64,000 nt of DNA from DAOUJI01 sp965219565 (GTDB lineage: Bacteria > Chloroflexota > Dehalococcoidia > Lucifugimonadales > JAGWBF01): NCBI GenBank assembly GCA_965219565.1, contig OZ244780.1:2542001-2606000 (forward strand), in the 5' to 3' direction. The notes under the pieces were generated by a model that saw only the letters and a program-made list of their open reading frames with translations, did no database searches and was not told the DNA's origin. Positions 1 to 8,201 of the stretch are shown in pieces. Within the stretch, counting starts at the first letter, position 1, and each line of letters begins with the position of its first letter. The position numbers and the translations under genes were made by a program.

Positions 1-269
1 AGAAACCCGTCGTGGCTTTCGAGAGGCAGCGTCTGTTTCAGCACCATAGCGATCGTGACCTCATTAGGAACAAGGGCGCCCTGACTCATATATTCGGCCG
101 CCTTCTTGCCAAGCTCCGTCCCTTCCCGTTGGTGTCGGCGGAAAAGGTCGCCCGTCGAGATGTGGCTGACACCTGGGATGGCGTCCAGTATCTGCTTCGC
201 CTGGGTGCCTTTACCCGCGCCCGGCGGCCCCAACAGCACGACTCTCCTGGCCAGATTAGTCTCAGACAT
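1..269 (-). CDS. adk: Adenylate kinase, N-terminal part (runs off the window)
   Basis: The N-terminal 89 residues of adenylate kinase, which interconverts AMP + ATP and 2 ADP. The P-loop GPPGAGKGTQA is visible at about residues 14-24, followed by the AMP-binding STGDLFR segment. The start ATG at 269 lies 12 bp beyond the secY stop, so the gene is the promoter-distal member of the ribosomal operon, its usual place in spc clusters. The C-terminus lies outside the window. Confidence 0.95.
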   Translation of the reverse strand, partial: MSETNLARRVVLLGPPGAGKGTQAKQILDAIPGVSHISTGDLFRRHQREGTELGKKAAEYMSQGALVPNEVTIAMVLKQTLPLESHDGF

Positions 270-281
270 CCCCAACGCCCG

Positions 282-1607
282 TTACCGCAAGAATCCTTCG
301 TAGTTTCTCATCAACAGCTGGGCTTCAAGCTGCCTTAGAGTGTCCAAGCCCACGCCCACCATAATGAGCAGGCTAATGCTGGGCAGCTGGATCGCCTGCA
401 CATCCGTGAGGAGAGCCGCGAAATAGGGCACTATGAACACGAACCCCAGGAACAGGGCGCCTCCCCATGTCAAACGCAGTATGACCCGGTTGAGGTACTC
501 CTGGGTGGGCCTGCCTGGGCGGATGCCCGGCACGAAGCCTCCATTCTTCTGGAGGTTGTCGGCCAAATTCTGCTGCTGGAAGACCACCAGAGTATAGAAG
601 AAGGTGAACAGCACCACCAGTATGAAGGCCAGCACCCAATAGACGAACCTGGAAGGGTCGAACCAGTCGGCCAGGGAGTTGGCTATGTTCCCCACCCAGT
701 CACCCCGCACACCCAAGAAGCTGGCCATAGTGGCGGGCAGAATGGCCACCGACGAGGCGAATATGACGGGGATCATTCCCGCGGAGTTTATCCGCAGTGG
801 CAGATACGTCGAGCCGGTCTGCCGGTACATTCTGCCGCCCCGGAAGATGCTCCGGCCATACTGGACGGGTATCCGCCGGTGGGCCTCGGTAAACACTACG
901 ATTAATGCGACGATCAGCAGTCCGATGATGGCCAGCCAGATGATTCCGAGGGCGTTGGTCTGGTCCGAAGCCTGGGATATGAGGCCAGGAAACCCAGCCA
1001 CGATTCCAGCGAAGATTATCAGCGATATTCCGTTTCCTATTCCACGCTCGGTAATTAGCTCTCCAAGCCACACAAGGAACATGGTGCCCGCGGTGAGGGA
1101 CGCCAGCATTGCCACAGTGGCCACCAGATTGCCGTCGCCGGGGCCTGACCAGACGCCGCTGATTACACCGGCCGACTGCACCAGCTGAAGTTGACCGTAC
1201 CCCTGGGCCAGGGCTATGGGAACGGTGGCGAAGTGGACTATTCTGTTTATCTTCTGGCGTCCGGACTCCCCGTCTCTGGATATGCGCTGCAGAGCAGGAA
1301 CCACAGGGACCAGCAACTGCATGACGATCGATGAAGTGATGTAGGGGAACACCCCCAGGGCGGCCACGCTCATATTCTCCAGAGCTCCGCCGCTGAAGAG
1401 ATTTAGAAAGCCCAGAAGCTGACTGCTTTCGAACAGGGCGTCCAGGCTGTCACGGTTGATGCCGGGTATGGGGACCTGAGCCATGAACCGGAATACGCCC
1501 AGCATGGCCAGGGTGAAGAGAATCTTTGCTCTTAGGTCGGGTACCCGGAAGGCGTCTATGGCGGCTTGAAGTAACTTAGGACGGCCTTCCGCCTCCTGGG
1601 CCATCAT
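282..1607 (-). CDS. secY: Preprotein translocase subunit SecY
   Basis: SecY, the channel subunit of the SecYEG translocon in the cytoplasmic membrane. The 441-residue length matches the family, with about ten hydrophobic segments and the characteristic QVPIPGI segment after TM1. The C-terminal LRQLEAQLLMRNYEGFL region is typical of the cytoplasmic tail. It starts 3 bp after the rplO stop, the normal spc-operon order, so it should be co-transcribed with the ribosomal genes. Confidence 0.97.
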   Translation of the reverse strand: MMAQEAEGRPKLLQAAIDAFRVPDLRAKILFTLAMLGVFRFMAQVPIPGINRDSLDALFESSQLLGFLNLFSGGALENMSVAALGVFPYITSSIVMQLLVPVVPALQRISRDGESGRQKINRIVHFATVPIALAQGYGQLQLVQSAGVISGVWSGPGDGNLVATVAMLASLTAGTMFLVWLGELITERGIGNGISLIIFAGIVAGFPGLISQASDQTNALGIIWLAIIGLLIVALIVVFTEAHRRIPVQYGRSIFRGGRMYRQTGSTYLPLRINSAGMIPVIFASSVAILPATMASFLGVRGDWVGNIANSLADWFDPSRFVYWVLAFILVVLFTFFYTLVVFQQQNLADNLQKNGGFVPGIRPGRPTQEYLNRVILRLTWGGALFLGFVFIVPYFAALLTDVQAIQLPSISLLIMVGVGLDTLRQLEAQLLMRNYEGFLR

Positions 1608-1610
1608 GGT

Positions 1611-2054
1611 TTATAGGACCTCCACACTTCCGCCCGCCGCCTCGATCTTCTCCCTCGCCGCCTTGGTGAACTTGTGCGCCGAAACCTTCAGCGCCACGCC
1701 CAAGTCGCCGTTGCCCAGAACTTTGACTTGATGTTTTATCTTCCTGAGAAAACCCATTCCCACCAGGGTCTCGGGAGTGATCACCGTGTCTTGGGGCAAC
1801 CCGCCCAACTCCTCCAGCTTGACGAGGTGGTATTCCGTCTTGAAAATGTTGGTGAAGCCCCTCCTCATGGGAAGCCCTTTGATCAAAGGCATCTGACCGC
1901 CCTCGAACCCAGGCCTGACGCCTCCGCCCGAGCGGGACTTTTGCCCTTTCATGCCCCGGCCAGCATAGGTGCCGTGGCCGCTGGCGTCGCCTCTCCCAAT
2001 CCGCTTTCGCTTACGGCGGGAACCCGGCGCCGGAGTTGCCTGATGCTCCATCAT
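1611..2054 (-). CDS. rplO: 50S ribosomal protein L15
   Basis: L15 of the large subunit. The glycine/arginine-rich N-terminus (KRIGRGDASGHGTYAGRG) and the GFEGGQMPL segment are diagnostic. Length 147 is normal. The gene has tandem ATG codons. About 100 bp separate it from rpmD; in that gap only a 13-codon basic reading frame (MGKTETKGRQSKK) ends with an overlap onto the rplO ATG. Its significance is unknown and it is not called as a gene. Confidence 0.97.
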   Translation of the reverse strand: MMEHQATPAPGSRRKRKRIGRGDASGHGTYAGRGMKGQKSRSGGGVRPGFEGGQMPLIKGLPMRRGFTNIFKTEYHLVKLEELGGLPQDTVITPETLVGMGFLRKIKHQVKVLGNGDLGVALKVSAHKFTKAAREKIEAAGGSVEVL

Positions 2055-2153
2055 TTCTTGGACTGCCTGCCTTTCGTTTCCGTCTTACCCATCTTGACCC
2101 GACGCCCCAAGCGTTCGCCGTTCCCTTTTCGGCTTCCGCTGTAAGGGCTTCTT

Positions 2154-2354
2154 CTAGTCGGACGAGCTTTCGGGGTTGACTTCCTCAACTTCCACCAGAT
2201 GTTGAACGACGTTCACCATCCCCCTGATGGTGGGAGTGTCGTGCCGAACGACCGAATGGGAAAGCCTCTTAAGCCCCAACGCCTCTATTACTCGCCGTTG
2301 GTTCTGCTTTCGGCCGATGCAGCTTCTCTTCCAAGTTATCTTTATTTCAGCCAT
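2154..2354 (-). CDS. rpmD: 50S ribosomal protein L30
   Basis: L30, small 66-residue form with the usual bacterial core (ITWKRSCIGRKQNQRRV, then LGLKRL and a GMVNVVQHLVEV end). It lies between rpsE and rplO as expected. A short acidic C-terminus (EEVNPESSSD) follows the domain. Confidence 0.96.
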   Translation of the reverse strand: MAEIKITWKRSCIGRKQNQRRVIEALGLKRLSHSVVRHDTPTIRGMVNVVQHLVEVEEVNPESSSD

Positions 2355-2372
2355 CTGTCCAAATCCTTCGCC

Positions 2373-2888
2373 TTAGGCCGCTTCCCTGTTAGTTCCTCTG
2401 CGCTTGGCCATCTCTTCGACCGGGTCCTTTATCTTCTGGAGCGCGTCCAACGTGGCGTACACTACGTTTATGGGATTTCTAGAACCCAGGGACTTAGCCA
2501 CAGCGTCTTTCACCCCCGCCAAGTCCAAAACGGCCCGGACAACTCCGGCGGCGATTATCCCCGTACCAGCCGGGGCGGGCTTGATCAAGACTTTGGAGGC
2601 GCCCACCTTGGAGTAGGTCTCCTGGGGTATGGTGCTTCCCTTCAGCGGGACCCTGATGAGGGTCTTTCTCGCCAAGGCGTTTCCTTTTCTGACAGCATCG
2701 GGAATCGCCTGGGCCTTCCCCAGACCAGCTCCCACAACTCCTTCACCATCGCCCACGACCACCAGGCCGTTGAACCTGAGGTGACGGCCGCCCTTGACCA
2801 CCTTCGCGATTCGCCTCGTAAACACTAGACGGTCTGTCAGCTCGAGGCCAGTGGGGTCCACTTTGTTTACCGGGATCTTAAAACCCAT
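2373..2888 (-). CDS. rpsE: 30S ribosomal protein S5
   Basis: S5, involved in decoding fidelity and mRNA entry. The double-stranded RNA-binding N-terminal domain (RRIAKVVKGGRHLRFNGLVV) and the C-terminal GTGIIAAGVVRAVLDLAGV segment are clear. Length 171 is usual. The start ATG abuts the rplR stop, so translation is probably coupled. Confidence 0.97.
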   Translation of the reverse strand: MGFKIPVNKVDPTGLELTDRLVFTRRIAKVVKGGRHLRFNGLVVVGDGEGVVGAGLGKAQAIPDAVRKGNALARKTLIRVPLKGSTIPQETYSKVGASKVLIKPAPAGTGIIAAGVVRAVLDLAGVKDAVAKSLGSRNPINVVYATLDALQKIKDPVEEMAKRRGTNREAA

Positions 2889-3257
2889 TTAGAAAACGAG
2901 ACCTTCCTCTCTGGCAGCGTCCGCCAAAGCTTTTACCCTTCCGTGGTACAAGTATCCTCCCCGGTCAAACACCACCGTTGAAGCTCCCGTCGACTTGGTG
3001 CGCTGGGCTATGGTCTTGCCCACCAGCTTGGACACTTCAGTCTTGGACAGCCCCGATCCCGAGGCTTTGATTTCCGGTTCCAGGCTTGACGCCGCGGCGA
3101 CGGTATGCCCCTCGGCGTCGTTGACCACCTGTGCATAGATGCCCTTCAGACTTCGAAATACGCACAGACGGGGCCTTTCGGGAGTCCCGTGCACCTTCTT
3201 GCGGACCCTCTTATGGCGGGCAAGCCGCAGGTCCCTTGGATTCTTCTCTCTTGGCAT
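2889..3257 (-). CDS. rplR: 50S ribosomal protein L18
   Basis: L18, the 5S rRNA-binding protein, 122 residues. The RPRLCVFRSLKGIYAQVV segment and the C-terminal DRGGYLYHGRVKALADAARE motif are diagnostic. It sits between rplF and rpsE in the canonical order. Confidence 0.97.
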   Translation of the reverse strand: MPREKNPRDLRLARHKRVRKKVHGTPERPRLCVFRSLKGIYAQVVNDAEGHTVAAASSLEPEIKASGSGLSKTEVSKLVGKTIAQRTKSTGASTVVFDRGGYLYHGRVKALADAAREEGLVF

Positions 3258-3281
3258 GCAGGTTTGCCTCTATCTTAGTTG

Positions 3282-3860
3282 CTAGCTCTTCCTTGCGGCG
3301 GCCTTCCCTGGTTTTAGCCGAAGGGCTTCTCCGGCGTATTTTATGCCTTTTTCTTTGTAGGCGTTGGGAGGCCGCACCCGTCGAATAGTGGACGCCACCT
3401 CACCCACCTTCTGCTTGTCGATGCCGTCAACGTGCACCCTATTGTTGCCCTCGACGGTCAGCGTGACGCCTTCCAGCGGCTGGACTTCCACCGGGTGGCT
3501 GTATCCGACGTTGAGGGTGATGCTCTCTCCGGTCTGCTGGACCCTGTACCCGACACCCATCAACTCCAGCGTCTTCCGGTAGCCGTCGGTGACTCCGGTT
3601 ACTGCGTTGGCAATCAGGCTGCGGGTCAGACCGTGGAGCGACCTGTGAAACTTCCTGGCCGATACCCTTTCCACGGTAATCTCGCCGTCTTCCATCCTTA
3701 CAACCACGTCCGAGTGGAGGGGTTGGGTAAGGGAGCCTTTGGGCCCTTGTACGATGATCTGGTCGTCGCTCAGGTCCACCCGGACTCCCTGGGGGACCTT
3801 GATGGCTTTTCTGCCTACCCGCGAGAGAGTCTTGTCGTTGCGGCCTTCGTTACCAGACAT
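3282..3860 (-). CDS. rplF: 50S ribosomal protein L6
   Basis: L6 of the GTPase-associated region, with the signature GVGYRVQQTGESITLNVGYS and the C-terminal RRVRPPNAYKEKGIKYAGE motif. The reading frame is open back to an ATG at 3881, but the ATG at 3860 is preferred. A strong purine-rich site (GGAGGGGAG) sits about 10 bases before it, and it leaves only an 11-bp overlap with rpsH. The N-terminus carries about 13 extra residues before the usual LSRVGRKAI start. Confidence 0.95.
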   Translation of the reverse strand: MSGNEGRNDKTLSRVGRKAIKVPQGVRVDLSDDQIIVQGPKGSLTQPLHSDVVVRMEDGEITVERVSARKFHRSLHGLTRSLIANAVTGVTDGYRKTLELMGVGYRVQQTGESITLNVGYSHPVEVQPLEGVTLTVEGNNRVHVDGIDKQKVGEVASTIRRVRPPNAYKEKGIKYAGEALRLKPGKAAARKS

Positions 3861-4248
3861 AGCAGAGCAGCTCCCCTCCAAGGCCCTGACGCCATGCCTG
3901 CCGGCCCGTCATCACTCCTTGGGACGTGGACATGACTGCGACGCCCAGGCCTCCATATATCCGAGGGATCTCCCCTTTGCCGACGTAGACCCTCAGGCCG
4001 GGCTTACTTACCCGCTTCAGGCCTCCGATCGCGGGTTCCCGGTTTTCCCTGTAGGTCAGATGGATTCTGAGGACCGGCTGGGGTTGGCCTCTCAGAACAT
4101 CGTAATCTCGAATGAATCCTTCTTCCTTCAGAACCCTGGCTATGGCCACCTTGATTTTGGACACAGGCATCGTGACCGACTCATGCCTCACCGGCTGAGC
4201 GTTCCTTATCCTGGTTAACATATCGGCTATGGGATCGGTTACCGGCAT
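3850..4248 (-). CDS. rpsH: 30S ribosomal protein S8
   Basis: S8, a primary 16S rRNA-binding protein, 132 residues. It begins with the typical DPIADMLTRIRNA and ends with the conserved GGELLCYVW. In enterobacteria S8 represses the spc operon; no equivalent leader structure was identified here. The 3' end overlaps the rplF start. Confidence 0.97.
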   Translation of the reverse strand: MPVTDPIADMLTRIRNAQPVRHESVTMPVSKIKVAIARVLKEEGFIRDYDVLRGQPQPVLRIHLTYRENREPAIGGLKRVSKPGLRVYVGKGEIPRIYGGLGVAVMSTSQGVMTGRQAWRQGLGGELLCYVW

Positions 4249-4259
4249 AACTCTCCAGT

Positions 4260-4445
4260 CTACCAGCTGGCCTTGCGCACGCCAGGCAGTTCACCGACCA
4301 GCGCCAACTGCCTCATGCAAATGCGGCACAGTCCGAAATAGCGTATGAACGCTCTCGGACGACCACAGCGGTGGCACCGGTTGTATTTCCGCACCGGAAA
4401 CTTCGGTGTGCGCTTCCACTTTTCGATTAGCGATTTCTTAGCCAA
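4260..4445 (-). CDS. rpsZ: 30S ribosomal protein S14, zinc type
   Basis: The short (61-residue) zinc-binding S14 form. Two CxxC pairs are visible (CHRCG and CRICM), the C+ ligand set for one zinc ion. It ends in ELPGVRKASW, typical of the family. It sits between rplE and rpsH in the standard order. No zinc-independent paralogue is seen in this window. Confidence 0.97.
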   Translation of the reverse strand: MAKKSLIEKWKRTPKFPVRKYNRCHRCGRPRAFIRYFGLCRICMRQLALVGELPGVRKASW

Positions 4446-4454
4446 AGGTCTCCT

Positions 4455-5255
4455 CTAGTTCTGACGCGCAAACGGCATTCCCATCAGGGAAAGCAACATC
4501 GACCCCTCGGCGTCGGTCTTGGCCGTCGTGGTTATAGTAACTTGGAAGCCCCTGATGCGCTCTATCCGATTGTACTCGATTTCCGGGAAGATGATTTGCT
4601 CGCGTATTCCCATGGAATAGTTGCCCCGACCGTCAAAGCTGGCGGACGACACACCTCGGAAGTCTCTAATTCGGGGCAGCGCCGTGTTCACAAGCCGGTC
4701 GAAGAAGTAGTACATCCGGTCCCCCCGCAGGGTTACGGTGATTCCGACGGCGTTACCCTCCCTCAGCTTGAACCCGGCTATGGACTTGCGTGCCCGGGTG
4801 ACGACCGGTTTCTGCCCGGATATGGTCGTCAGGTCGTTGGTGGCGCTTTCGATGGCTCGTCCGTTGGTGAGGGCCTCTCCAAGCCCCACGTTCAGCGCTA
4901 TCTTGTGGATACGGGGCGCCTGCATGACGTTCTTGTAACCCATCTCCCGCACCATCGTGGGGACCACTTCATCACGCCACAGCTCCTTGAGCCTGGGCGT
5001 GGAAAGACCAACAGGAGCAGCCTCTTCCGCTTCCACGGCGGACTGCTCTGGCGTCGCTTCCCGCGCAGACGCCCGCCGACGGCCTCCTCTGGCTCCAGTC
5101 CCGCCTCCGGCAGCTCCGCTCCGGGTCGACTGGCGCCTCTGGCGGGGCTTGGGTTCCTCCGCCGTAGAAGCCTCAGACGCGGCGGCCTGGGGCTGTTCCT
5201 CTGGGGAAGCGTCCTGGCGCTCCTCTATGTTATCGTCTCCCCGCACCGTTGACAT
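4455..5255 (-). CDS. rplE: 50S ribosomal protein L5 with long N-terminal extension
   Basis: L5 contacts 5S rRNA and the P-site tRNA. The conserved domain begins at about residue 85 (PRLKELWRDEVVP) and runs to the C-terminus with the usual PRIHKIALNVGLGEA and FPEIEYNRIERIRG motifs. Family members are about 180 residues; this one has 266. The extra roughly 84 residues are low-complexity: an acidic Gln/Ala-rich stretch, then an Arg/Gly-rich basic patch, then another acidic patch. No in-frame ATG or GTG is visible nearer the domain. The first codons overlap the 3' end of rplX by 31 bp. A misassigned start is possible but looks unlikely. Confidence 0.93.
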   Translation of the reverse strand: MSTVRGDDNIEERQDASPEEQPQAAASEASTAEEPKPRQRRQSTRSGAAGGGTGARGGRRRASAREATPEQSAVEAEEAAPVGLSTPRLKELWRDEVVPTMVREMGYKNVMQAPRIHKIALNVGLGEALTNGRAIESATNDLTTISGQKPVVTRARKSIAGFKLREGNAVGITVTLRGDRMYYFFDRLVNTALPRIRDFRGVSSASFDGRGNYSMGIREQIIFPEIEYNRIERIRGFQVTITTTAKTDAEGSMLLSLMGMPFARQN

Positions 5256-5536
5256 ACTCGGACCTTTCTTCCGTTTTCAAGGACGCCATGCCGCACCCGC
5301 GTGGCGCGGTTGCAGCCTGAGCAAATCAGCATTACGTTGGATACATGGAGAGGCGATTCCTGTTGGACTCGCCCCGCCTGCCGGACTCCGGGGGTCGGGC
5401 GCACATGGCGCACCACCATGTTGACACCTTCGACAACGACTCGCTTCTTGTCAACCAGCACCCTTTCCACTCGCCCTTGACGCCCCTTCTCTTTACCCGC
5501 GACGACCAGGACCGTATCTCCTCGCCGAATCTTCAT
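5225..5536 (-). CDS. rplX: 50S ribosomal protein L24
   Basis: L24, an assembly-initiator protein, 103 residues. The KOW motif lies at the N-terminus (RGDTVLVVAGKEKGRQGRV). A C-terminal zinc-ribbon-like CSGCN...CQRCG is present as in many bacterial L24 proteins. The 3' end overlaps rplE, and the start is one base from the rplN stop. Confidence 0.96.
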   Translation of the reverse strand: MKIRRGDTVLVVAGKEKGRQGRVERVLVDKKRVVVEGVNMVVRHVRPTPGVRQAGRVQQESPLHVSNVMLICSGCNRATRVRHGVLENGRKVRVCQRCGETIT

Positions 5537-5537
5537 C

Positions 5538-5909
5538 TTAGACCACCTCGGGCGCCAGGGAGATGATGCGCATGAAGCCCCGTTCCCGTAGCTCTCTGGC
5601 TACGGGTCCAAAGATGCGGCTGCCCCTGGGATTGTCCTGGCGCTCGCCCAGGATTACGGCGGCGTTGTCGTCGAACCTGACGTAGGTGCCGTCCCGGCGG
5701 CGCTGGGACTTGGCGGTCCTGACGATGACAGCTCGGACCACCTCGCCCTTTTTGACCTGGCCCATGGGGATGGCCTCTTTCACCGTCGCCACGATGACGT
5801 CGCCGATGGCAGCGTATCGTCTGCGGCTGCTGCCTGGGATGTTAATGCACATGATTTCTTTGGCGCCGCTGTTGTCGGCTACCTTCAGGCGAGAGAAGGT
5901 CTGAATCAT
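5538..5909 (-). CDS. rplN: 50S ribosomal protein L14
   Basis: L14, highly conserved, 123 residues. It starts MIQTFSRLKVADNSGAKEI and ends in the typical ERGFMRIISLAPEVV. Its ATG overlaps the rpsQ stop by 4 bp, suggesting translational coupling. Confidence 0.97.
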   Translation of the reverse strand: MIQTFSRLKVADNSGAKEIMCINIPGSSRRRYAAIGDVIVATVKEAIPMGQVKKGEVVRAVIVRTAKSQRRRDGTYVRFDDNAAVILGERQDNPRGSRIFGPVARELRERGFMRIISLAPEVV

Positions 5910-6460
5910 TCTTCTTTCTCCTCTTCCTCGGCCTCTTCTCCCGACTCCTCCAGGACGTCTTCCTCTTCGTCAGTCATCGTTTCGTCGTCATCGGCTTGAC
6001 TTTCGTCGTCGCCCGATTCCGGCTCATCCAAGTCTTCATCGTCCAGGTCTTCATCGTCTGAGGAGTCGTCCTCCAGGTCGTCATCGGACATCTCATCCAG
6101 TTCATCAACCAGTTTGTCGTAGTCCAAGCCCGCTCCATCCTGGATGTCAGCCTCGGCCTCTTCCGTCAGGATGCCCTCGTCCAACTCCACTGGCTTGACC
6201 TCGGCTACCTCCCGACGTTCGACGATTTCGAGCAATCGCCATCGTTTTGTGCGGGAAAGAGGACGGGTCTCTTCAATCCGTACCATGTCTCCCAAACGGC
6301 ACTGGTTTTCATTGTCGTGGGCGTACAGCTTGGTGATGCGCCTTCGGGGTTTCTTGTATACCAGGTTGCGTTGCTGCCACCGTACGGCCACCACGACGGT
6401 CTTGTCCATCTTGGCGCTGATCACTTCTCCTACACGAACTTTCCTGGCGCCAGGCATCAC
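5906..6460 (-). CDS. rpsQ: 30S ribosomal protein S17 with long acidic C-terminal tail
   Basis: The S17 OB-fold occupies about residues 5-85 (VGEVISAKMDKTVVVAV, KLYAHDNENQC, ETRPLSRTKRW). Typical S17 ends near residue 85-90, whereas this protein continues to 184. The extra roughly 95 residues are strongly acidic, mostly Asp/Glu/Ser with almost no Lys/Arg, and the last 20 are nearly all Glu. The frame is continuous, overlaps rplN at its 3' end by 4 bp and rpmC at its 5' end by 4 bp, and shows no sign of an assembly error. The role of the tail is unknown; it should be disordered. Confidence 0.95.
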   Translation of the reverse strand: MMPGARKVRVGEVISAKMDKTVVVAVRWQQRNLVYKKPRRRITKLYAHDNENQCRLGDMVRIEETRPLSRTKRWRLLEIVERREVAEVKPVELDEGILTEEAEADIQDGAGLDYDKLVDELDEMSDDDLEDDSSDDEDLDDEDLDEPESGDDESQADDDETMTDEEEDVLEESGEEAEEEEKEE

Positions 6461-6654
6461 TGTACCCCCAACCGGCGTTCCGTCAGGACCGTATTGAGGC
6501 GGGCGATCTTTTTCCTTACCCGACCTATCTCAGAGGTGTTGCTAAGCTGCTTCGTGGCGACACGAATTCGCAGGTTCAGGAGCTCCTTTTGGGAGCCCTC
6601 CAACTCATCCCGGATGCCTTGGTCCGTCAGTTCTCGTATTTCCTGGGCTTTCAC
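6457..6654 (-). CDS. rpmC: 50S ribosomal protein L29
   Basis: L29, 65 residues, two-helix hairpin near the exit tunnel. The typical pattern is KAQEIRELTDQGIRDELEG at the start and LSNTSEIGRVRKKIARLNT near the end. It lies between rplP and rpsQ. Confidence 0.96.
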   Translation of the reverse strand: MKAQEIRELTDQGIRDELEGSQKELLNLRIRVATKQLSNTSEIGRVRKKIARLNTVLTERRLGVQ

Positions 6655-6689
6655 TAAACCCTACTCCGTTTCCGGCCCGGCGGGCTGGC

Positions 6690-7112
6690 CTACGCCGCCA
6701 GGGCGCCTTCTCTACTTACAGATTTGGTAGGTATCGGGAGCTTCTGGGCCGCCCTTTTGAGGGCTTCCACAGCCAGCTCTTCCCTGATGCCGCCAATCTC
6801 GAAAAGGATGTGGCCCGGCTTTACAACAGCCACCCAATGGTCCACGGCGGCTTTGCCGCCGCCCATGCGTGTCTCGGCCGGCTTCTTGGACACGGCCTTG
6901 TCGGAGAAGGCCCTCACCCACACGTTTCCTCCTCGGCTAAGGTGGTGGGTGATGGCAATACGGGCCGCTTCTATCTGCCTGGCAGTTATCCACCCCGGGG
7001 CCATGGCCTTCAGCCCAAATTCACCAAAGTTCAACTGGTTGCCGGATGTGGCCTTGCCGGTCATGCGGCCTCGGTGCATCTTCCGAAATTTAACCCTCTT
7101 CGGCTGAAGCAT
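6690..7112 (-). CDS. rplP: 50S ribosomal protein L16
   Basis: L16, 140 residues, with the signature KVRFRKMHRGR-like N-terminus (residues 4-16) and the KPAETRMGGGKAAVDHWVA segment. The 5' end overlaps the rpsC 3' end by 23 bp because rpsC is extended. L16 contacts the A-site tRNA elbow in the 50S subunit. Confidence 0.97.
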   Translation of the reverse strand: MLQPKRVKFRKMHRGRMTGKATSGNQLNFGEFGLKAMAPGWITARQIEAARIAITHHLSRGGNVWVRAFSDKAVSKKPAETRMGGGKAAVDHWVAVVKPGHILFEIGGIREELAVEALKRAAQKLPIPTKSVSREGALAA

Positions 7113-7842
7113 CCTCGGCCTCCTTTGCAGCGTCCTCAGGGTCTTCGGAAGGAATGGTGACCTCGATGGTCTCCAACTCTTCCTGCGCCTCCTCGGGAGG
7201 CGCAGGGAGTATGTCCCCGTTGTAGATCCACACCTTGATCCCTATTCGGCCCATTAGCGTGTGGGCCTCGGCGATGGCGTAGTCGATGTCAGCCCGAAGA
7301 GTGTGGAGGGGAACTCGACCCTCCATGAACTTCTCCTGACGGGCGATTTCTGCCCCGGTTATCCGCCCCTTTACGATTATCTTTATGCCTTGGGCGCCGG
7401 CTTGCATCGCCCGCTGGGCCGATTGCCTGATGGCCCGGCGGTAAGACACCCTACGCTGTAGCTGGTCGGCGATGTTGCGGGCCACGAGATAAGCATTGAG
7501 CTCCGGCTGGGATATCTCCACTACATTCAACTGGATGCGCTTGCTGGTCACGTTCTCGAGACGCCCCCGCATCCGCTTGACCCTTTCGCCGTCTCTGCCA
7601 ATGAGTATTCCGGGACGTGCGGAGTGGATGTTGACCACAACGTCCTGGGTGCCCCGGTCTATTTCAACCCTGGCGATGCCTGCGTTGGAGAATCCCTGGT
7701 ACTCGTCGCCGATTTCGCTTCGGATCTTCAAGTCTTCACGGACCAGTTCCCGGTAATCGCTTGCCTTGGGAGCATACCAATGGGTCTGCCAATCTTTGAC
7801 TATTCCCAATCGGAAACCGATGGGATGGGTCTTATGGCCCAT
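7090..7842 (-). CDS. rpsC: 30S ribosomal protein S3 with acidic C-terminal tail
   Basis: S3 forms part of the mRNA entry site. An N-terminal KH domain (GRDGERVKRMRGRLE) and a C-terminal domain ending GRIGIKVWIYNGDILP are clear. After the domain end (about residue 214) an acidic tail of roughly 35 residues (PPEEAQEELETIEVT..., ending EDASAEEG) extends into the start of rplP. Such a tail is longer than in model bacteria and resembles those on S17 and L4 in the same operon. Confidence 0.96.
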   Translation of the reverse strand: MGHKTHPIGFRLGIVKDWQTHWYAPKASDYRELVREDLKIRSEIGDEYQGFSNAGIARVEIDRGTQDVVVNIHSARPGILIGRDGERVKRMRGRLENVTSKRIQLNVVEISQPELNAYLVARNIADQLQRRVSYRRAIRQSAQRAMQAGAQGIKIIVKGRITGAEIARQEKFMEGRVPLHTLRADIDYAIAEAHTLMGRIGIKVWIYNGDILPAPPEEAQEELETIEVTIPSEDPEDAAKEAEDASAEEG

Positions 7843-8183
7843 TAGGACTCCTCCTCATCCACTACGACTGTGACATGGCTCGACCTCTTGGTGATTCGGC
7901 CGATTCGCCCACGGGCGCGAGGCCGGAACCTCTTGATAGGCGCCGCCTGGTCGGCGACTATTTTCACGATTTTTAGTCCGTCCGGGTCCAACAACAGGTT
8001 GTTCTCGGCGTTTGCGGCCGCCGAACGCACTACTTTGGCCACAACCTTGGCCCATGGCGACTGGAGAAGGTTCAGAGTGTCGATGGCGTTGCTCACGGGC
8101 ATGCCTCTCACCAAGTCGATGATGGGCTTCAGCCTCTTGGGAGACGCCCCGACTCCTCTTGCGGTTGCTCTCGCTTCCGGCAC
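7842..8183 (-). CDS. rplV: 50S ribosomal protein L22
   Basis: L22, 113 residues, whose beta-hairpin lines the exit tunnel. The SPKRLKPIIDLVRGMPV start and the RFRPRARGRIGRITKRSSH hairpin/C-terminal motif are diagnostic. It starts at the rpsC start boundary in the usual rpsS-rplV-rpsC order (one-base contact with rpsC). Confidence 0.97.
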   Translation of the reverse strand: MPEARATARGVGASPKRLKPIIDLVRGMPVSNAIDTLNLLQSPWAKVVAKVVRSAAANAENNLLLDPDGLKIVKIVADQAAPIKRFRPRARGRIGRITKRSSHVTVVVDEEES

Positions 8184-8201
8184 TGGTCCTTCTCTCCCTC
8201 T

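Noticed and set aside
2055..2100. 13-codon basic ORF between rpmD and rplO
   Set aside because: Too short to support as a gene despite its overlap with the rplO start; mentioned in the rplO entry.
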